Source: Rhodanobacter sp.
GTDB taxonomy: Bacteria > Pseudomonadota > Gammaproteobacteria > Xanthomonadales > Rhodanobacteraceae
Reading direction: 5' to 3'
Length of the DNA stretch: 64,000 nt
NCBI GenBank assembly: GCA_004298045.1
Contig: SCRM01000002.1
Location: 1 to 64,000, forward strand
Made by a program: the position numbers and the translations under genes. Shown here in pieces: positions 17,142 through 26,032 of this stretch (position 1 is its first letter; each line of letters starts with the position of its first letter). The notes beneath the pieces are model-generated. The model made no database searches, was not told the DNA's origin, and saw nothing but the letters and a program-made list of their open reading frames with translations.

Positions 17142-18371
17142 ATGTCCGTTCGCGTCGTTCGCCTGTTGTCCCTTCTTCTGCTCGGTGCCTGTCTGGCCAC
17201 GCCAGCGCTCGCCGCCGGCAAAAAAACCACGCATCACGCCACTACCCACCACACCACCACGCACAAGGCCGAAAGCAGCAAGGCCAAGGCGTCGTTGATC
17301 TGGCGCGGTGACGTCACCACGGCGCGTGCGGTCATGGACGACATGTCGCGCGAATGGCAGCGCAGCGGCCACGGCCGCATCGAGCTGCAACCATTCAACA
17401 CCGCCTCGGGCATCGACGCGGTGGCCGGGGGCAGCGCCGATCTTGCCGGCAGCGCACGCGCCAGTGACGGCAGCGCGGAAGACGCACGCCTCACCTTCAC
17501 CCCGGTGGCGTGGGATGCGCTGGTGATGATCGCCAATCGGTCCAACCCGGTGCGCAGCCTCAGCCTGCGCCAGCTGCACCAGATCTACCTCGGTCGTATC
17601 ACCAATTGGAGCCAGGTTGGCGGCAGCAACGCCCCGATCGACCTGTATGCCGTGATCAGCCCGAACGACGGCGTCGAATACAGCCTGCGCAACCTGCTGT
17701 TCGGGCGCGGCACGCAGCAAATCTCCGCGCCCCGCCTGTACCTCAACACCAAGGCACTGGAAGAAGGCATCGCGCTCAATCCGAACGGCCTCGGCCTGTC
17801 GACGCTGGCCGACGTACGCGGCAATTCAAAGTTGCGCGCGATTCCGATCGGCGGGGTCATGCCCACGGCGGCCAACATCGCCGACGGCAGCTATCCGCTC
17901 TACACCCCGCTGTACCTGGTGACCAACCCGAACAGCCGGAAGGCCACCGAGGTCAAGGCATTCATCGACTTCCTCGCCACCGACAAGGCCAAGGCCGTGC
18001 TGCGCGACCATTCAGTGCTGCCCTACCAGGACGGCATTGCACTGGTGGCCAAGGAAGACGCACGCCGCGACAAGGTGTACGCCGAAGCAACCGCCAGCAA
18101 CGCCAAGCCGCCGCTGGCGGCACCGGGCGCCAGCTATGCCGCGGCCGCGGCGATCGCGCCGACGTCGGAGCGCGCGCTGGAAGCGCACAAGGCACTGGAT
18201 GCGCGCAGGGAGGCCAAGGCCACCGGCAACTACACCGTGGCCGACGGCGACACGCTGGAGAGCATTGCGCTCGACAACCATGTGACCCAGGCCAAGCTGC
18301 GCCGCTGGAACCACCTCAAGAAGGACGAAGCGCTCAAGTCCGGCCAGGTGCTGCGCATCAGCGAAAAGTAA
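17142..18371 (+). CDS. PstS-like substrate-binding protein with C-terminal LysM domain
   Basis: 409 residues. Signal peptide 1-25, then a His/Thr-rich linker (HHATTHHTTTHK, 31-42). Residues 50-310 form a phosphate-type periplasmic-binding fold: FNTASGIDAVAGGSADLAGSA resembles the PstS ligand loop, and FTPVAWDALVMIANRSNPV with LYLGRITNWSQVGG-like motifs are standard for the family. An Ala-rich linker follows, then a LysM module (about 363-408: YTVADGDTLESIALDN...LKSGQVLRI) expected to bind peptidoglycan. No pst transporter genes are nearby. This looks like a wall-anchored phosphate-binding or scavenging protein rather than a transporter subunit. The HAD phosphatase gene starts 4 bases after the stop. 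Confidence 0.85.
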   Translation: MSVRVVRLLSLLLLGACLATPALAAGKKTTHHATTHHTTTHKAESSKAKASLIWRGDVTTARAVMDDMSREWQRSGHGRIELQPFNTASGIDAVAGGSADLAGSARASDGSAEDARLTFTPVAWDALVMIANRSNPVRSLSLRQLHQIYLGRITNWSQVGGSNAPIDLYAVISPNDGVEYSLRNLLFGRGTQQISAPRLYLNTKALEEGIALNPNGLGLSTLADVRGNSKLRAIPIGGVMPTAANIADGSYPLYTPLYLVTNPNSRKATEVKAFIDFLATDKAKAVLRDHSVLPYQDGIALVAKEDARRDKVYAEATASNAKPPLAAPGASYAAAAAIAPTSERALEAHKALDARREAKATGNYTVADGDTLESIALDNHVTQAKLRRWNHLKKDEALKSGQVLRISEK

Positions 18372-18375
18372 GGTC

Positions 18376-19074
18376 GTGCAGGTTCGCGCGCTCTCGCTCG
18401 ATCTGGACGACACGTTGTGGCCGGTCGCGCCGGCGCTCGAAGAAGCCGACCGCGCGGTGGACGCTTACCTGCAAGTGCATTTCCCGCGCGTGGCGCACGC
18501 GTGGCCGATCCCGGCCATGCGGACGTTGCGCATGCAGGTGGCGGAGGCCCGCCCCGAGCTGGCGCACGACTTCACCGCGCAGCGGCAATTGACCCTGCAC
18601 GAGGCGTTTGCCCGTTGCGGTATCGTGGCAGCACCGATTGACACGTTGTGGGAGATCTACTTTTCCGCCCGCAACACCGTATCGCTGTTTCCCGACAGCC
18701 TGCCGGCGCTGGCGCAGCTGGCCGCACGCTGGCCGCTGGCGAGCCTGACCAACGGCAACGCCGACCTCGCACGCATCGGCCTGCAGGCGCATTTCCGCTG
18801 CGCCGTGGCGGCGCGCGAGGTGGGCGTGGGCAAACCCGATCCACGCATTTTCCGCGTGGCGGCAAACCGCCTCGGGGTTGCCGCCGGCGAACTGCTGCAC
18901 GTGGGCGATGATCCCGAGCTCGACGTGCTTGGCGCCCACCGTGCCGGCCTGCATACGGCGTGGGTGAACCGTCGCGGCCTACCGTGGCCAACCGCACTCG
19001 GCACCGCGCCGGACGTCACCGTGCGTGACCTGGGTGAGCTCGTGCGCTGGCTGGATGCTGACGCCGGTACGTGA
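18376..19074 (+). CDS. HAD family phosphatase (YigB-like)
   Basis: 232 residues, GTG start at 18376, only 4 bases after the PstS-LysM gene, so cotranscribed. The HAD motifs are DLDDTLW (D9, D11), SLTNGNA (threonine of motif II), GKPDPRIF (motif III lysine) and GDDPELDVLGA (motif IV). Cap and spacing resemble YigB, an FMN/sugar-phosphate phosphatase. The substrate is not certain. Cotranscription with a phosphate-binding protein fits a phosphate-releasing role, but this is inference. Confidence 0.85.
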   Translation: MQVRALSLDLDDTLWPVAPALEEADRAVDAYLQVHFPRVAHAWPIPAMRTLRMQVAEARPELAHDFTAQRQLTLHEAFARCGIVAAPIDTLWEIYFSARNTVSLFPDSLPALAQLAARWPLASLTNGNADLARIGLQAHFRCAVAAREVGVGKPDPRIFRVAANRLGVAAGELLHVGDDPELDVLGAHRAGLHTAWVNRRGLPWPTALGTAPDVTVRDLGELVRWLDADAGT

Positions 19075-19125
19075 CCTCGCGCCCCACACCCCCCATCATG
19101 GCGGTTTCCCTCCCGTTTGAACGCC

Positions 19126-20502
19126 ATGTCCAGCCTGATCGACCGCCGTACCGCCCCGCGCCAGTGCATCCCCCTCGAAGCCGTCGATGCGGCGCACCTC
19201 GCCGCCGCCCGCAAACGCCTCGACAGCGCACAACGACGCTGGCTCGATGCCAATGGCTTTGACGCGCAGCCCGGCACCACGCTGCGCATCGCCGATGCCT
19301 CCGGCCACCTCGCGCGGGTGCTGGTTGGGGTCGACGCGACGGACCCACTGGCAGCCCTCGGCGCACTGCCGCGCAGCCTGCCTGCCGGTGTCTACAAGCT
19401 CGCCGCGGAAGGCGTAACGCTCGACCCGGTGCAAGCCGCACTGGGCTGGGCACTGGGCGCATACCGGTTCACCCGCTACCACCAGGCACCGCGCACCGCG
19501 GCCACGCTCGCGGTGGATGCCGCCACGCTGGCCCGCACCCTGCCGCTGGTCACCGCCACCTCGTTGGTGCGTGACCTGGTCAACACACCCACCCAGGACA
19601 TGGGCCCCGAACAACTCGCCGGCGCTGTCAAGGCACTAGGCAAGACCTGCCGCGCCAAAGTGCGCGAATGGGTCGGCGAGCAATTGCTGGCGGCCAACTT
19701 TCCCACCATCCACACCGTCGGCCGGGCCAGCCATCGCGCGCCGCGGCTGGTCGAGCTCACCTGGGGCAATGCGGGCGATCCGAAGCTGGTGCTCGTCGGC
19801 AAGGGCGTGTGCTTCGACACCGGCGGGCTCAACCTCAAATCCGGCGAGGGCATGCGCTGGATGAAAAAGGACATGGGCGGCGCCGCGCACGCGATCGCGC
19901 TGGCGCAACTGGTGATCGGCGCCAAGCTGCCGGTGCGACTCACGCTGCTGGTGCCGGCGGTGGAGAACGCGGTGGCCGGGGAGGCCATGCGTCCGGGCGA
20001 AGTGGTCGTGACGCGCGCCGGGCACAGCGTGGAAATCGACAACACCGATGCCGAGGGGCGCTTGATCCTGTGCGACGCGCTGGCCTATGGCAGCGAGCAG
20101 CAGCCCGACCTGATGATCGACTTCGCCACCCTGACCGGCGCCGCCCGCGTCGCGCTCGGCCCCGACCTGCCGGCCCTGTTCGGCAACGACGACGCGCTGG
20201 CCAACGCCGCGCTCGCCGCCGGCGACGCCGTCGCCGACCCGCTGTGGCGGCTGCCGCTGTGGCAGCCGTACCGCAAGATGCTGGCTTCGCACCTCGCCGA
20301 TTTCTCCAATACCGGTGCTTCGCGCCACGCCGGTGCGATCACCGCTGCGCTGTACCTGCAACGCTTCGTCCCCGACGGCACCCGGTGGTTGCACCTGGAC
20401 ACCTACGCGTGGAACGACACCGACCGACCAGGCCGTCCGCGCGGCGGCGAGGCCATGGGTCTGCGCGCGCTGTTCGCGCTGTTGGAGCAACGGTACTCGT
20501 AG
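19126..20502 (+). CDS. Leucyl aminopeptidase family (M17)
   Basis: 458 residues. M17 enzymes remove N-terminal residues using two metal ions. The ligands are visible: K226 and D231 in GKGVCFDTGG, D249 in MKKDMGG, and D308/E310 with R312 in NTDAEGR. It is shorter than PepA and resembles the PepB-like/Xanthomonas M17 subgroup. The start is the ATG at 19126; a TTG 9 bases earlier is possible. The usual pepA-holC linkage is broken here: holC lies 19 kb away. A large intergenic hairpin repeat follows the stop. Confidence 0.92.
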   Translation: MSSLIDRRTAPRQCIPLEAVDAAHLAAARKRLDSAQRRWLDANGFDAQPGTTLRIADASGHLARVLVGVDATDPLAALGALPRSLPAGVYKLAAEGVTLDPVQAALGWALGAYRFTRYHQAPRTAATLAVDAATLARTLPLVTATSLVRDLVNTPTQDMGPEQLAGAVKALGKTCRAKVREWVGEQLLAANFPTIHTVGRASHRAPRLVELTWGNAGDPKLVLVGKGVCFDTGGLNLKSGEGMRWMKKDMGGAAHAIALAQLVIGAKLPVRLTLLVPAVENAVAGEAMRPGEVVVTRAGHSVEIDNTDAEGRLILCDALAYGSEQQPDLMIDFATLTGAARVALGPDLPALFGNDDALANAALAAGDAVADPLWRLPLWQPYRKMLASHLADFSNTGASRHAGAITAALYLQRFVPDGTRWLHLDTYAWNDTDRPGRPRGGEAMGLRALFALLEQRYS

Positions 20503-20505
20503 ACC

Positions 20506-20571
20506 GGGATTCGGGATTGGCAAAAGTCGCTGCACTCCGTCAGCGGCTTTTGCGCCTCTCCAATCCCGAAT
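20506..20571. repeat. Large inverted repeat of the GGGATTC family
   Basis: Outer arms ATTCGGGATTGG (20509-20520) and CCAATCCCGAAT (20560-20571) are perfectly complementary over 12 bases. Inner arms CAAAAGTCGCTG and CAGCGGCTTTTG add another 12 pairs with one G-T. It lies just after an aminopeptidase stop codon and could act as a terminator or mRNA-stabilising hairpin. Related motifs occur at five other places in the window. Confidence 0.8.
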
Positions 20572-20664
20572 CTCGTCATCCGCAATCCCCGCATGACTTC
20601 TGGCGATGTTGCCGCGGGCAGCAACATGACATGGTGCGCAACGGTCTTCCGCGGAGTCATCGCC

Positions 20665-22392
20665 ATGCGTCTCACTTTGCTTGCACTCGGACTCGCGCTG
20701 GGGCTCAGCGACATGTCGTCGGGTCTGGCGCAGACCGCCGCACCGGACCAACCGCCGCTGACCGCGCTGACCAAGGATTCCGGCACGCCGATGCCAGCCG
20801 CGCAGAAGCGTGTGCACTTCGCGCACGCCGAATTGCACATCAGCGTGCTGCCGGCAACGCGAAGCATCGCGGCCAGCGCAACGCTCACCTTTCACGCCTT
20901 GCAATCGACCGATGAACTGCTGCTCGATCTGGATCGCAACCTGCCGGTGAGTGCGATCCGGATCGACGGCCAGCCATTGCCGGCCAGCGCCTGGAGCAAC
21001 CCGGATGGCCGCCTGCGCATCGCCCTGCCGCAACCGGTGGCCGCGGGCAGCGAGGTCACCGCCAGCATTACCTACGGCGGCATGCCGCACGTCGCGAAAA
21101 ATGCGCCGTGGGACGGCGGCTTCGTGTGGAGCCACACCAAGGATGGCCAACCGTGGATCGGCAGCGCGGTCGAGGGCGAAGGTTGTGACCTGTTCTGGCC
21201 ATGCATCGACCAGCCGGATGGCAAGCCCGATCTCGTCGACCTCTACGTCACCGTCCCCAACCCGCTGGCCGCGCCCGGCAACGGCGTGCTGGTAGGCGTG
21301 ACGGAAAACGGCGGCACGCGCACCTGGCACTGGCGCGCGAAACACCCGACCACCTATGCGATCGCGATCAACGTCGGTCCCTACCACGAGCTTTCGGGCA
21401 GCTATCACAGCCGCTACGGCAACACGATTCCGCTGCACTACTGGTACCTGCCCGGCGAGAAAGCGCAGGCCGAAGCCTTGTTTGCGCAATTCCCGCAGAT
21501 GCTGGATTTCTTCGAGGCGAAGATCGGCCCGTATCCGTGGGGCGACGAGAAAATGGGCGTGGTCGAAACCCCGTACAAGGGCATGGAGCACCAGACCATC
21601 AACGCCTACGGCAACCATTACGCGCTGGACGGCTCGGGCTTCGACCGGCTGCTGCAGCACGAGTTTGCCCACGAATGGTTCGGCAACCAGATGACCAACG
21701 CCAACTGGGACGACATGTGGCTGCACGAGGGCTTCGCCACCCTGATGCAACCGTTGTACGCACGCTGGCTGGATGGCGATGCGGCGTATTACACCTGGCT
21801 GCACCACCTGCGCGGCCGGGTGCAAAACCGCCATCCCGTGGTTTCCGGCACCCCGCGCACCGAAGAGGCGGTATACGACGACGCGCGCGGCGGCCCCGGT
21901 CAGGACATCTACAACAAGGGCGCGCTGATGCTGCAGACGCTCAAGCACCTGATCGGCGAGCAGGCGTTCTACGCCAGCGTACGCGAGCTGGTGTATGGCC
22001 GCCCCGATCCACGCCCCGGCAACTTCACGCCGCAGTACCGCACCACGGCGGATTTCGAGCGCATCGTCAACCAGGTCACCGGCCGAAAGCTGGATTGGTT
22101 CTTCAACGTCTACCTGCGCCAGGCGGCACTGCCCAAGCTCGTCAGCACGCGCCACGGCAACACGCTGGATCTCCGCTGGCAAACGCCGAACGACCTGCCA
22201 TTTCCGATGCCGGTCGAAGTGGCGGTGGACGGCGGCGTGCATACGGTGCCGATGAGTACGGGCCGCGGCAGCCTCGCCGTGCCGGTGGGTGCCCTGGTGA
22301 CGATCGACCCGCACTCGGTACTGCTGCGTGACGAGCCGCGCATCACGGCGTGGCAAGCATGGCGGCGCGCGCAGCGAGCGTCGAAACCGTGA
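20665..22392 (+). CDS. M1 family zinc metallopeptidase
   Basis: 575 residues. Start at the ATG 20665, with GGAG 8-11 bases upstream; a longer frame upstream overlaps the intergenic repeat and is rejected. A signal peptide (1-24) places the enzyme in the periplasm. The zinc site is H332-E333-F-A-H336 (HEFAHEWF) plus E355 in LHEGFAT, the M1 spacing. The N-terminus-recognition motif reads GMEHQ (306-310) instead of the classical GxMEN. M1 enzymes are aminopeptidases. At 575 residues it lacks the large C-terminal ERAP-like domain, so it is of the shorter LTA4H-like type. Confidence 0.93.
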   Translation: MRLTLLALGLALGLSDMSSGLAQTAAPDQPPLTALTKDSGTPMPAAQKRVHFAHAELHISVLPATRSIAASATLTFHALQSTDELLLDLDRNLPVSAIRIDGQPLPASAWSNPDGRLRIALPQPVAAGSEVTASITYGGMPHVAKNAPWDGGFVWSHTKDGQPWIGSAVEGEGCDLFWPCIDQPDGKPDLVDLYVTVPNPLAAPGNGVLVGVTENGGTRTWHWRAKHPTTYAIAINVGPYHELSGSYHSRYGNTIPLHYWYLPGEKAQAEALFAQFPQMLDFFEAKIGPYPWGDEKMGVVETPYKGMEHQTINAYGNHYALDGSGFDRLLQHEFAHEWFGNQMTNANWDDMWLHEGFATLMQPLYARWLDGDAAYYTWLHHLRGRVQNRHPVVSGTPRTEEAVYDDARGGPGQDIYNKGALMLQTLKHLIGEQAFYASVRELVYGRPDPRPGNFTPQYRTTADFERIVNQVTGRKLDWFFNVYLRQAALPKLVSTRHGNTLDLRWQTPNDLPFPMPVEVAVDGGVHTVPMSTGRGSLAVPVGALVTIDPHSVLLRDEPRITAWQAWRRAQRASKP

Positions 22393-22520
22393 TTCGGTAT
22401 ACCGGATCGGAGATTCGCCCGGGGGCCGCGTTCCCGTCGTAAAGCCGGTTCAACCCGGCTGCCATCGCGCCAAGCATGCCTGGATGGATCCGGGCATGCA
22501 GCGGGAACCGCGCTCTGGTC

Positions 22521-22549
22521 GAATCCCCAATCCCAAATCACGAATCCCA
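22521..22549. repeat. GAATCCC-type repeat between convergent genes
   Basis: GAATCCCCAATCCCAAATCA then CGAATCCC: three copies of the AATCCC motif in the 216-base gap between the convergent M1 peptidase and tail-specific protease genes. No gene is supported in the gap; a GCATGCCTGGATGGATCCGGGCATGC-like inverted repeat lies just before it (about 22474-22500). Confidence 0.6.
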
Positions 22550-22608
22550 CCACGGGAAGCACAGGGACGCCTTGCGTCCCCACGCTCACTCCCACCAGAA
22601 ACCGCGGA

Positions 22609-24858
22609 TCAATGCGCGACGGTGGACGCCGCGGCCGGCGCCGGTTTCTCCGGCGCAGCCAGCACGGCGCTGGCAAAGTTGCTGCCCGGCGGCAGGATAT
22701 CGCCGGCGAGTTTCGGATCGAGCCGGAGCAACCCGACCTCGTCGGCCACGATGTGCGCGGCCTCGCGCAGCTGCGCGTCCGGCGCCTTCTTGGCGTCCTT
22801 CTCCTGTTGCAGCTCGGTCTTCAGGCTGCGCTCGCCGGGGTCGAGACCGTCGTCCAGCGCGCTGTCCTGATCCTTGAGAAACGCGTCGCTGCCGTCGATT
22901 GCCTTTTGCCGCGCGCGGAACCCGGTCTGGGTCGCGTCGAGCTGCTTGCGCTCCGCCTCGCGCTGGGCAAAGTTGAGCGATACCGTGGTCTTGTCGCGCA
23001 TCGCCTTGAATTGCGCCAGCTCGTCGAGCATCAACTTCCACCCGGGCGACTTCGCCACCCGTGCGGCATGCTTGCTCATCAACAGCGGCAGATAGCCCTT
23101 GATGTCGCCCTCGGCACGGTATTTCGCCGGGGCGATATGCGTCCACGGCAGCGCGTTGTCGTAGGTGGACTCGCCGAAGTCCTTCGCGTCGCCGTTGCCC
23201 GGAAAACCAAGATCCGGGGCCACCCCCTTGATCTGGGTCGAGCCGCCGTTGATACGGAAGAACTCCTGCACCGTCATCTTCAGCTCGCCGAACTGCGGCT
23301 TGCCGTCGGGGTTGGGGCTGAAGCGATCAAGGTCGATCAGGGTCTGCACGGTACCCTTGCCGAACGTCGGCGTGCCGATCACCAGCCCGCGGCCGTAGTC
23401 CTGAATCGCCGCCGAGAAGATCTCCGAAGCCGACGCCGTACCGCGGTTGACCAGCACCGCAAACGGGCCGTTCCACGCCGGGGCAGCCTCGTCCGCGGCC
23501 TGCACATCCACCCGGCCGCGCGCGTCGCGCACCTGCACCACCGGCCCTTTGCCGGTAAACAACCCGGTCATCGACACCGCCTCGGCCAGCGAGCCGCCGC
23601 CGTTGCTGCGCAGATCCATCACCACGCCCTGCACGCCGGCGGCCTTGAGCTCGGTGAGCAGCTTGGCGACATCGCGGGTCGCGCTGCGGTAGTTCTTGTC
23701 GCCTTCGCTGCGCGCGCCGAAATCGGAATAGAAGCTCGGCAGGTCGATCACGCCGATCTTGCGCACCGTATCGCCGTCCTTGACCTCGATGATCTTCTTC
23801 TTCGCCGCGCTCTCTTCGATGTTCACCTTCTTGCGCACCAGGCTGATGATCTCGTGCTTGCCGTCCGGGCCGGCATCGGCGGGCAGGATCTCCAGCCGCA
23901 CCACGGTGTCCTTCTTGCCGCGGATGAGGTTCACGACGTCGTCCAGCCGCCAGCCGATGACATCGGTGATCGCCCCCTTGTCGCCCTGCCCCACGCCGAC
24001 GATGCGGTCGCCCGGCTTGAGCTTGCCGGATTTCTCGGCCGGGCCACCCGGCACCAGGCTGAAGATCGCGGTGTAGTCGTCGCGCGCCTGCAGTTGCGCG
24101 CCGATGCCTTCGAGCGAGAGCTTCATCTGGATCGCGAAGTTCTCCGCCTGCCGCGGGCTGAGGTAGTCGGTGTGCGGATCGGTGGCGGTCGCGTACGCGC
24201 TCATGAAGGTCTGGAATGCGTCCTCGCCATCAAGCTGCTTTACCCGGTCGATGTAGTTGGTGTAGCGCTTGGTCAGCGTCTTGCGGATGTCGTCGTCGTT
24301 CTTGCCGGCGAGCTTCAGGCGCAGCCAGTCGTTCATGGTGCGCTTGCGCCACAAGGCGTCGATCGCGGTTTCATCCTTCGCCCACGGTGCATCCTTGCGG
24401 TCAAAGCCGTAACTCTCGTTGCCGTCGAAGTTGAAGCCGGCGGCCAGCAGGCTGCGCGCGTAGGTCATGCGCTGCACCGCGCGCCGCAGGAACTTGTTGT
24501 ACATCGCGAACGGTGCGGAGAGATCCTCGTTCCAGATCGCGTCGTCGAGCTTGGCCGTGTAGGGCGCAAAACCGTCGATGTCCTGCTGGGTAAAGAACAC
24601 CTTGTCGCCATCGAGCAGCTTCAAATACGTCTTGAAGATGCGCCGGGACATCGCATCGTCGAGCGGCTGCGCGTCGTAATGGAAGCGGGTGAGGAAGCGC
24701 GCGGAAAGCTGCGCCGCCTGCGCCTGGGTCGTGGTCGGTGCCACCGGCCATACCGCGGCTTTGCGTTGGCCTCCTGCACCGAGGTCGGCGGCCGATTGGG
24801 CATAGCTGCAGGTGATGGTCAGAGCCAGCAGCAGGGCCAGCACAGGGCGGAAGCGCAT
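22609..24858 (-). CDS. prc: Tail-specific (C-terminal processing) protease Prc
   Basis: 749 residues, S41A family. Signal peptide 1-20 (MRFRPVLALLLALTITCSYA) puts it in the periplasm. Domain order: N-terminal helical part (about 35-230), PDZ domain (about 240-330, starting SLEGIGAQL), then the protease domain with the Ser-Lys dyad S476 (GTASASEIF) and K501 (TFGKGTVQ), and a long helical C-terminus. In E. coli Prc processes PBP3 and degrades MepS. Here it sits at the end of a cell-wall elongation cluster, which fits a murein-related job. ATG at 24858; the frame upstream to 25026 is not supported. Confidence 0.96.
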   Translation of the reverse strand: MRFRPVLALLLALTITCSYAQSAADLGAGGQRKAAVWPVAPTTTQAQAAQLSARFLTRFHYDAQPLDDAMSRRIFKTYLKLLDGDKVFFTQQDIDGFAPYTAKLDDAIWNEDLSAPFAMYNKFLRRAVQRMTYARSLLAAGFNFDGNESYGFDRKDAPWAKDETAIDALWRKRTMNDWLRLKLAGKNDDDIRKTLTKRYTNYIDRVKQLDGEDAFQTFMSAYATATDPHTDYLSPRQAENFAIQMKLSLEGIGAQLQARDDYTAIFSLVPGGPAEKSGKLKPGDRIVGVGQGDKGAITDVIGWRLDDVVNLIRGKKDTVVRLEILPADAGPDGKHEIISLVRKKVNIEESAAKKKIIEVKDGDTVRKIGVIDLPSFYSDFGARSEGDKNYRSATRDVAKLLTELKAAGVQGVVMDLRSNGGGSLAEAVSMTGLFTGKGPVVQVRDARGRVDVQAADEAAPAWNGPFAVLVNRGTASASEIFSAAIQDYGRGLVIGTPTFGKGTVQTLIDLDRFSPNPDGKPQFGELKMTVQEFFRINGGSTQIKGVAPDLGFPGNGDAKDFGESTYDNALPWTHIAPAKYRAEGDIKGYLPLLMSKHAARVAKSPGWKLMLDELAQFKAMRDKTTVSLNFAQREAERKQLDATQTGFRARQKAIDGSDAFLKDQDSALDDGLDPGERSLKTELQQEKDAKKAPDAQLREAAHIVADEVGLLRLDPKLAGDILPPGSNFASAVLAAPEKPAPAAASTVAH

Positions 24859-24950
24859 GGGGATTCTCAAGCCGGGACAGGGAAGCCGGCGGCACAAGCG
24901 TGCCGTTCGGTGCGGAAAAGAGGGGTGAAAACGTCGCTCATCGGAACGGA

Positions 24951-25607
24951 TCAAACCACTGCATGCTGAGGCAAACCGGGGATGACGGGTGCCGCACGCG
25001 TGGCGCGAAAGCCGAACTGGCGACAAAACTCTTCGACCAATACGTCCTCAACGTCCGTCAACCATGACGGGCCGCCGAAGTCTACCACTTGCGTCATCTG
25101 CAAACCCTTGTAACCGCAGGGATTGATGCGATGGAAGGGCTCCAGGTCCATGGCCACGTTGAACGCCAGCCCATGAAAGGTGCAGCCGCGACGCACACGC
25201 AGGCCGAGCGACGCGATCTTGGCATCGGCCACGTACACGCCGGGCGCGCCGGGGTGGCGGATGGCAATGATGTTCCAGTGCTCCAGCGTGTCGATGATCG
25301 CCTGCTCGATGCCGTGCACGAGATCGCGCACGCCGAGCTTCGCGCGGCGCAGGTCGAGCAGCGGGTAGCCCACGATCTGGCCCGGCCCGTGGTAAGTCAC
25401 CTGCCCGCCGCGATCCACCGGAATTACCGGAATGTCCCCCGGCGCCAGCACGTGCTCCATCTTGCCCGCCTGCCCCAAAGTGAACACCGGATCGTGTTCC
25501 AGCAGCCAGAACTCGTCCTGCGTCTGCGCCGTGCGCCGATCCGTGAACTCGCTCATCGCATGCCAGATCGGCAGGTAGGGCTGACGGCCGAGGCGGCGGA
25601 TGGCCAA
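24951..25607 (-). CDS. lipB: Octanoyl-[acyl-carrier-protein] transferase
   Basis: 218 residues. LipB moves octanoyl from ACP to lipoyl-dependent proteins. The active-site cysteine is C164 in INPCGYKG and the lysine is K130 in [32 protein letters not shown] is the family core. The family-conserved N-terminus [16 protein letters not shown] begins just after a TTG at 25607, chosen as start. The next ATG (about 25557) would delete that conserved segment. Upstream in-frame sequence is the GGGAATC repeat array and codes nothing meaningful. lipA, usually next, is not present; prc follows instead. Confidence 0.9.
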   Translation of the reverse strand: MAIRRLGRQPYLPIWHAMSEFTDRRTAQTQDEFWLLEHDPVFTLGQAGKMEHVLAPGDIPVIPVDRGGQVTYHGPGQIVGYPLLDLRRAKLGVRDLVHGIEQAIIDTLEHWNIIAIRHPGAPGVYVADAKIASLGLRVRRGCTFHGLAFNVAMDLEPFHRINPCGYKGLQMTQVVDFGGPSWLTDVEDVLVEEFCRQFGFRATRAAPVIPGLPQHAVV

Positions 25608-25612
25608 GGGCC

Positions 25613-25738
25613 GGGAATCGGGAATCGGGAATCGGGAATCAGTAGTCACGGCGAGATAATGGTCTTGTGTTTCCTGAGACATTCAAAAACGCGAAAGCCA
25701 GCTTTTCCTATTCCCTATTCCCTATTCCCTATTTCCCG
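25613..25738. repeat. Opposed 7-bp tandem repeats between lipB and ybeD
   Basis: Four perfect copies of GGGAATC (25613-25640) face three copies of ATTCCCT plus a partial one (25710-25738). The two arrays can pair as a long imperfect hairpin enclosing about 70 bases. The left array ends 5 bases before the lipB start codon on the minus strand, and the right array abuts the ybeD stop. Confidence 0.8.
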
Positions 25739-26032
25739 CTACAACGTATACCTCACCGCCTCGTCTGCCCGCAGTACGGCATGCGCCATTTCATATTCTT
25801 CGCGGGTACAGCAGTGAAAGCTGATGGTGACGGAGACGTAGTTGCCGGCGGCGGAGGCGCGCTCACGGACGGTTTCGTGCCGCACCTCGAGGCCCGCACG
25901 GGTGAGCAGCTCCGGTACGCGGGTGGGCAGGCCGGCTTCGGCCTTGCCAACGGCGGTGATCTCGAACTCGCCGGGAAACTGGAAACCCTTGCCTTCGCGC
26001 TTGGCCTGGGTGAAGTCGATTTCGCGAATCAC
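25739..26032 (-). CDS. ybeD: YbeD-like DUF493 protein
   Basis: 97 residues. DUF493/YbeD is a small ACT-like-fold protein of unclear, possibly regulatory, role. The recognisable parts are GFQFPGEFEITAVGK (16-30) and SVTISFHCCTREEYEMAHAVL near the end. The start is GTG at 26032, overlapping the dacC stop as GTGA. The gene order dacC-ybeD-lipB is the same as in E. coli, which supports the call. Confidence 0.92.
   Translation of the reverse strand: MIREIDFTQAKREGKGFQFPGEFEITAVGKAEAGLPTRVPELLTRAGLEVRHETVRERASAAGNYVSVTISFHCCTREEYEMAHAVLRADEAVRYTL

Noticed and set aside
19636-22356. 906-codon minus-strand frame opposite two aminopeptidases
   Set aside because: Low-complexity Arg/Ala/Gln composition and no motif; antisense shadow.
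25613-25738. CRISPR array
   Set aside because: Repeats are 7 bases, contiguous, with no spacers and no cas genes in the window.
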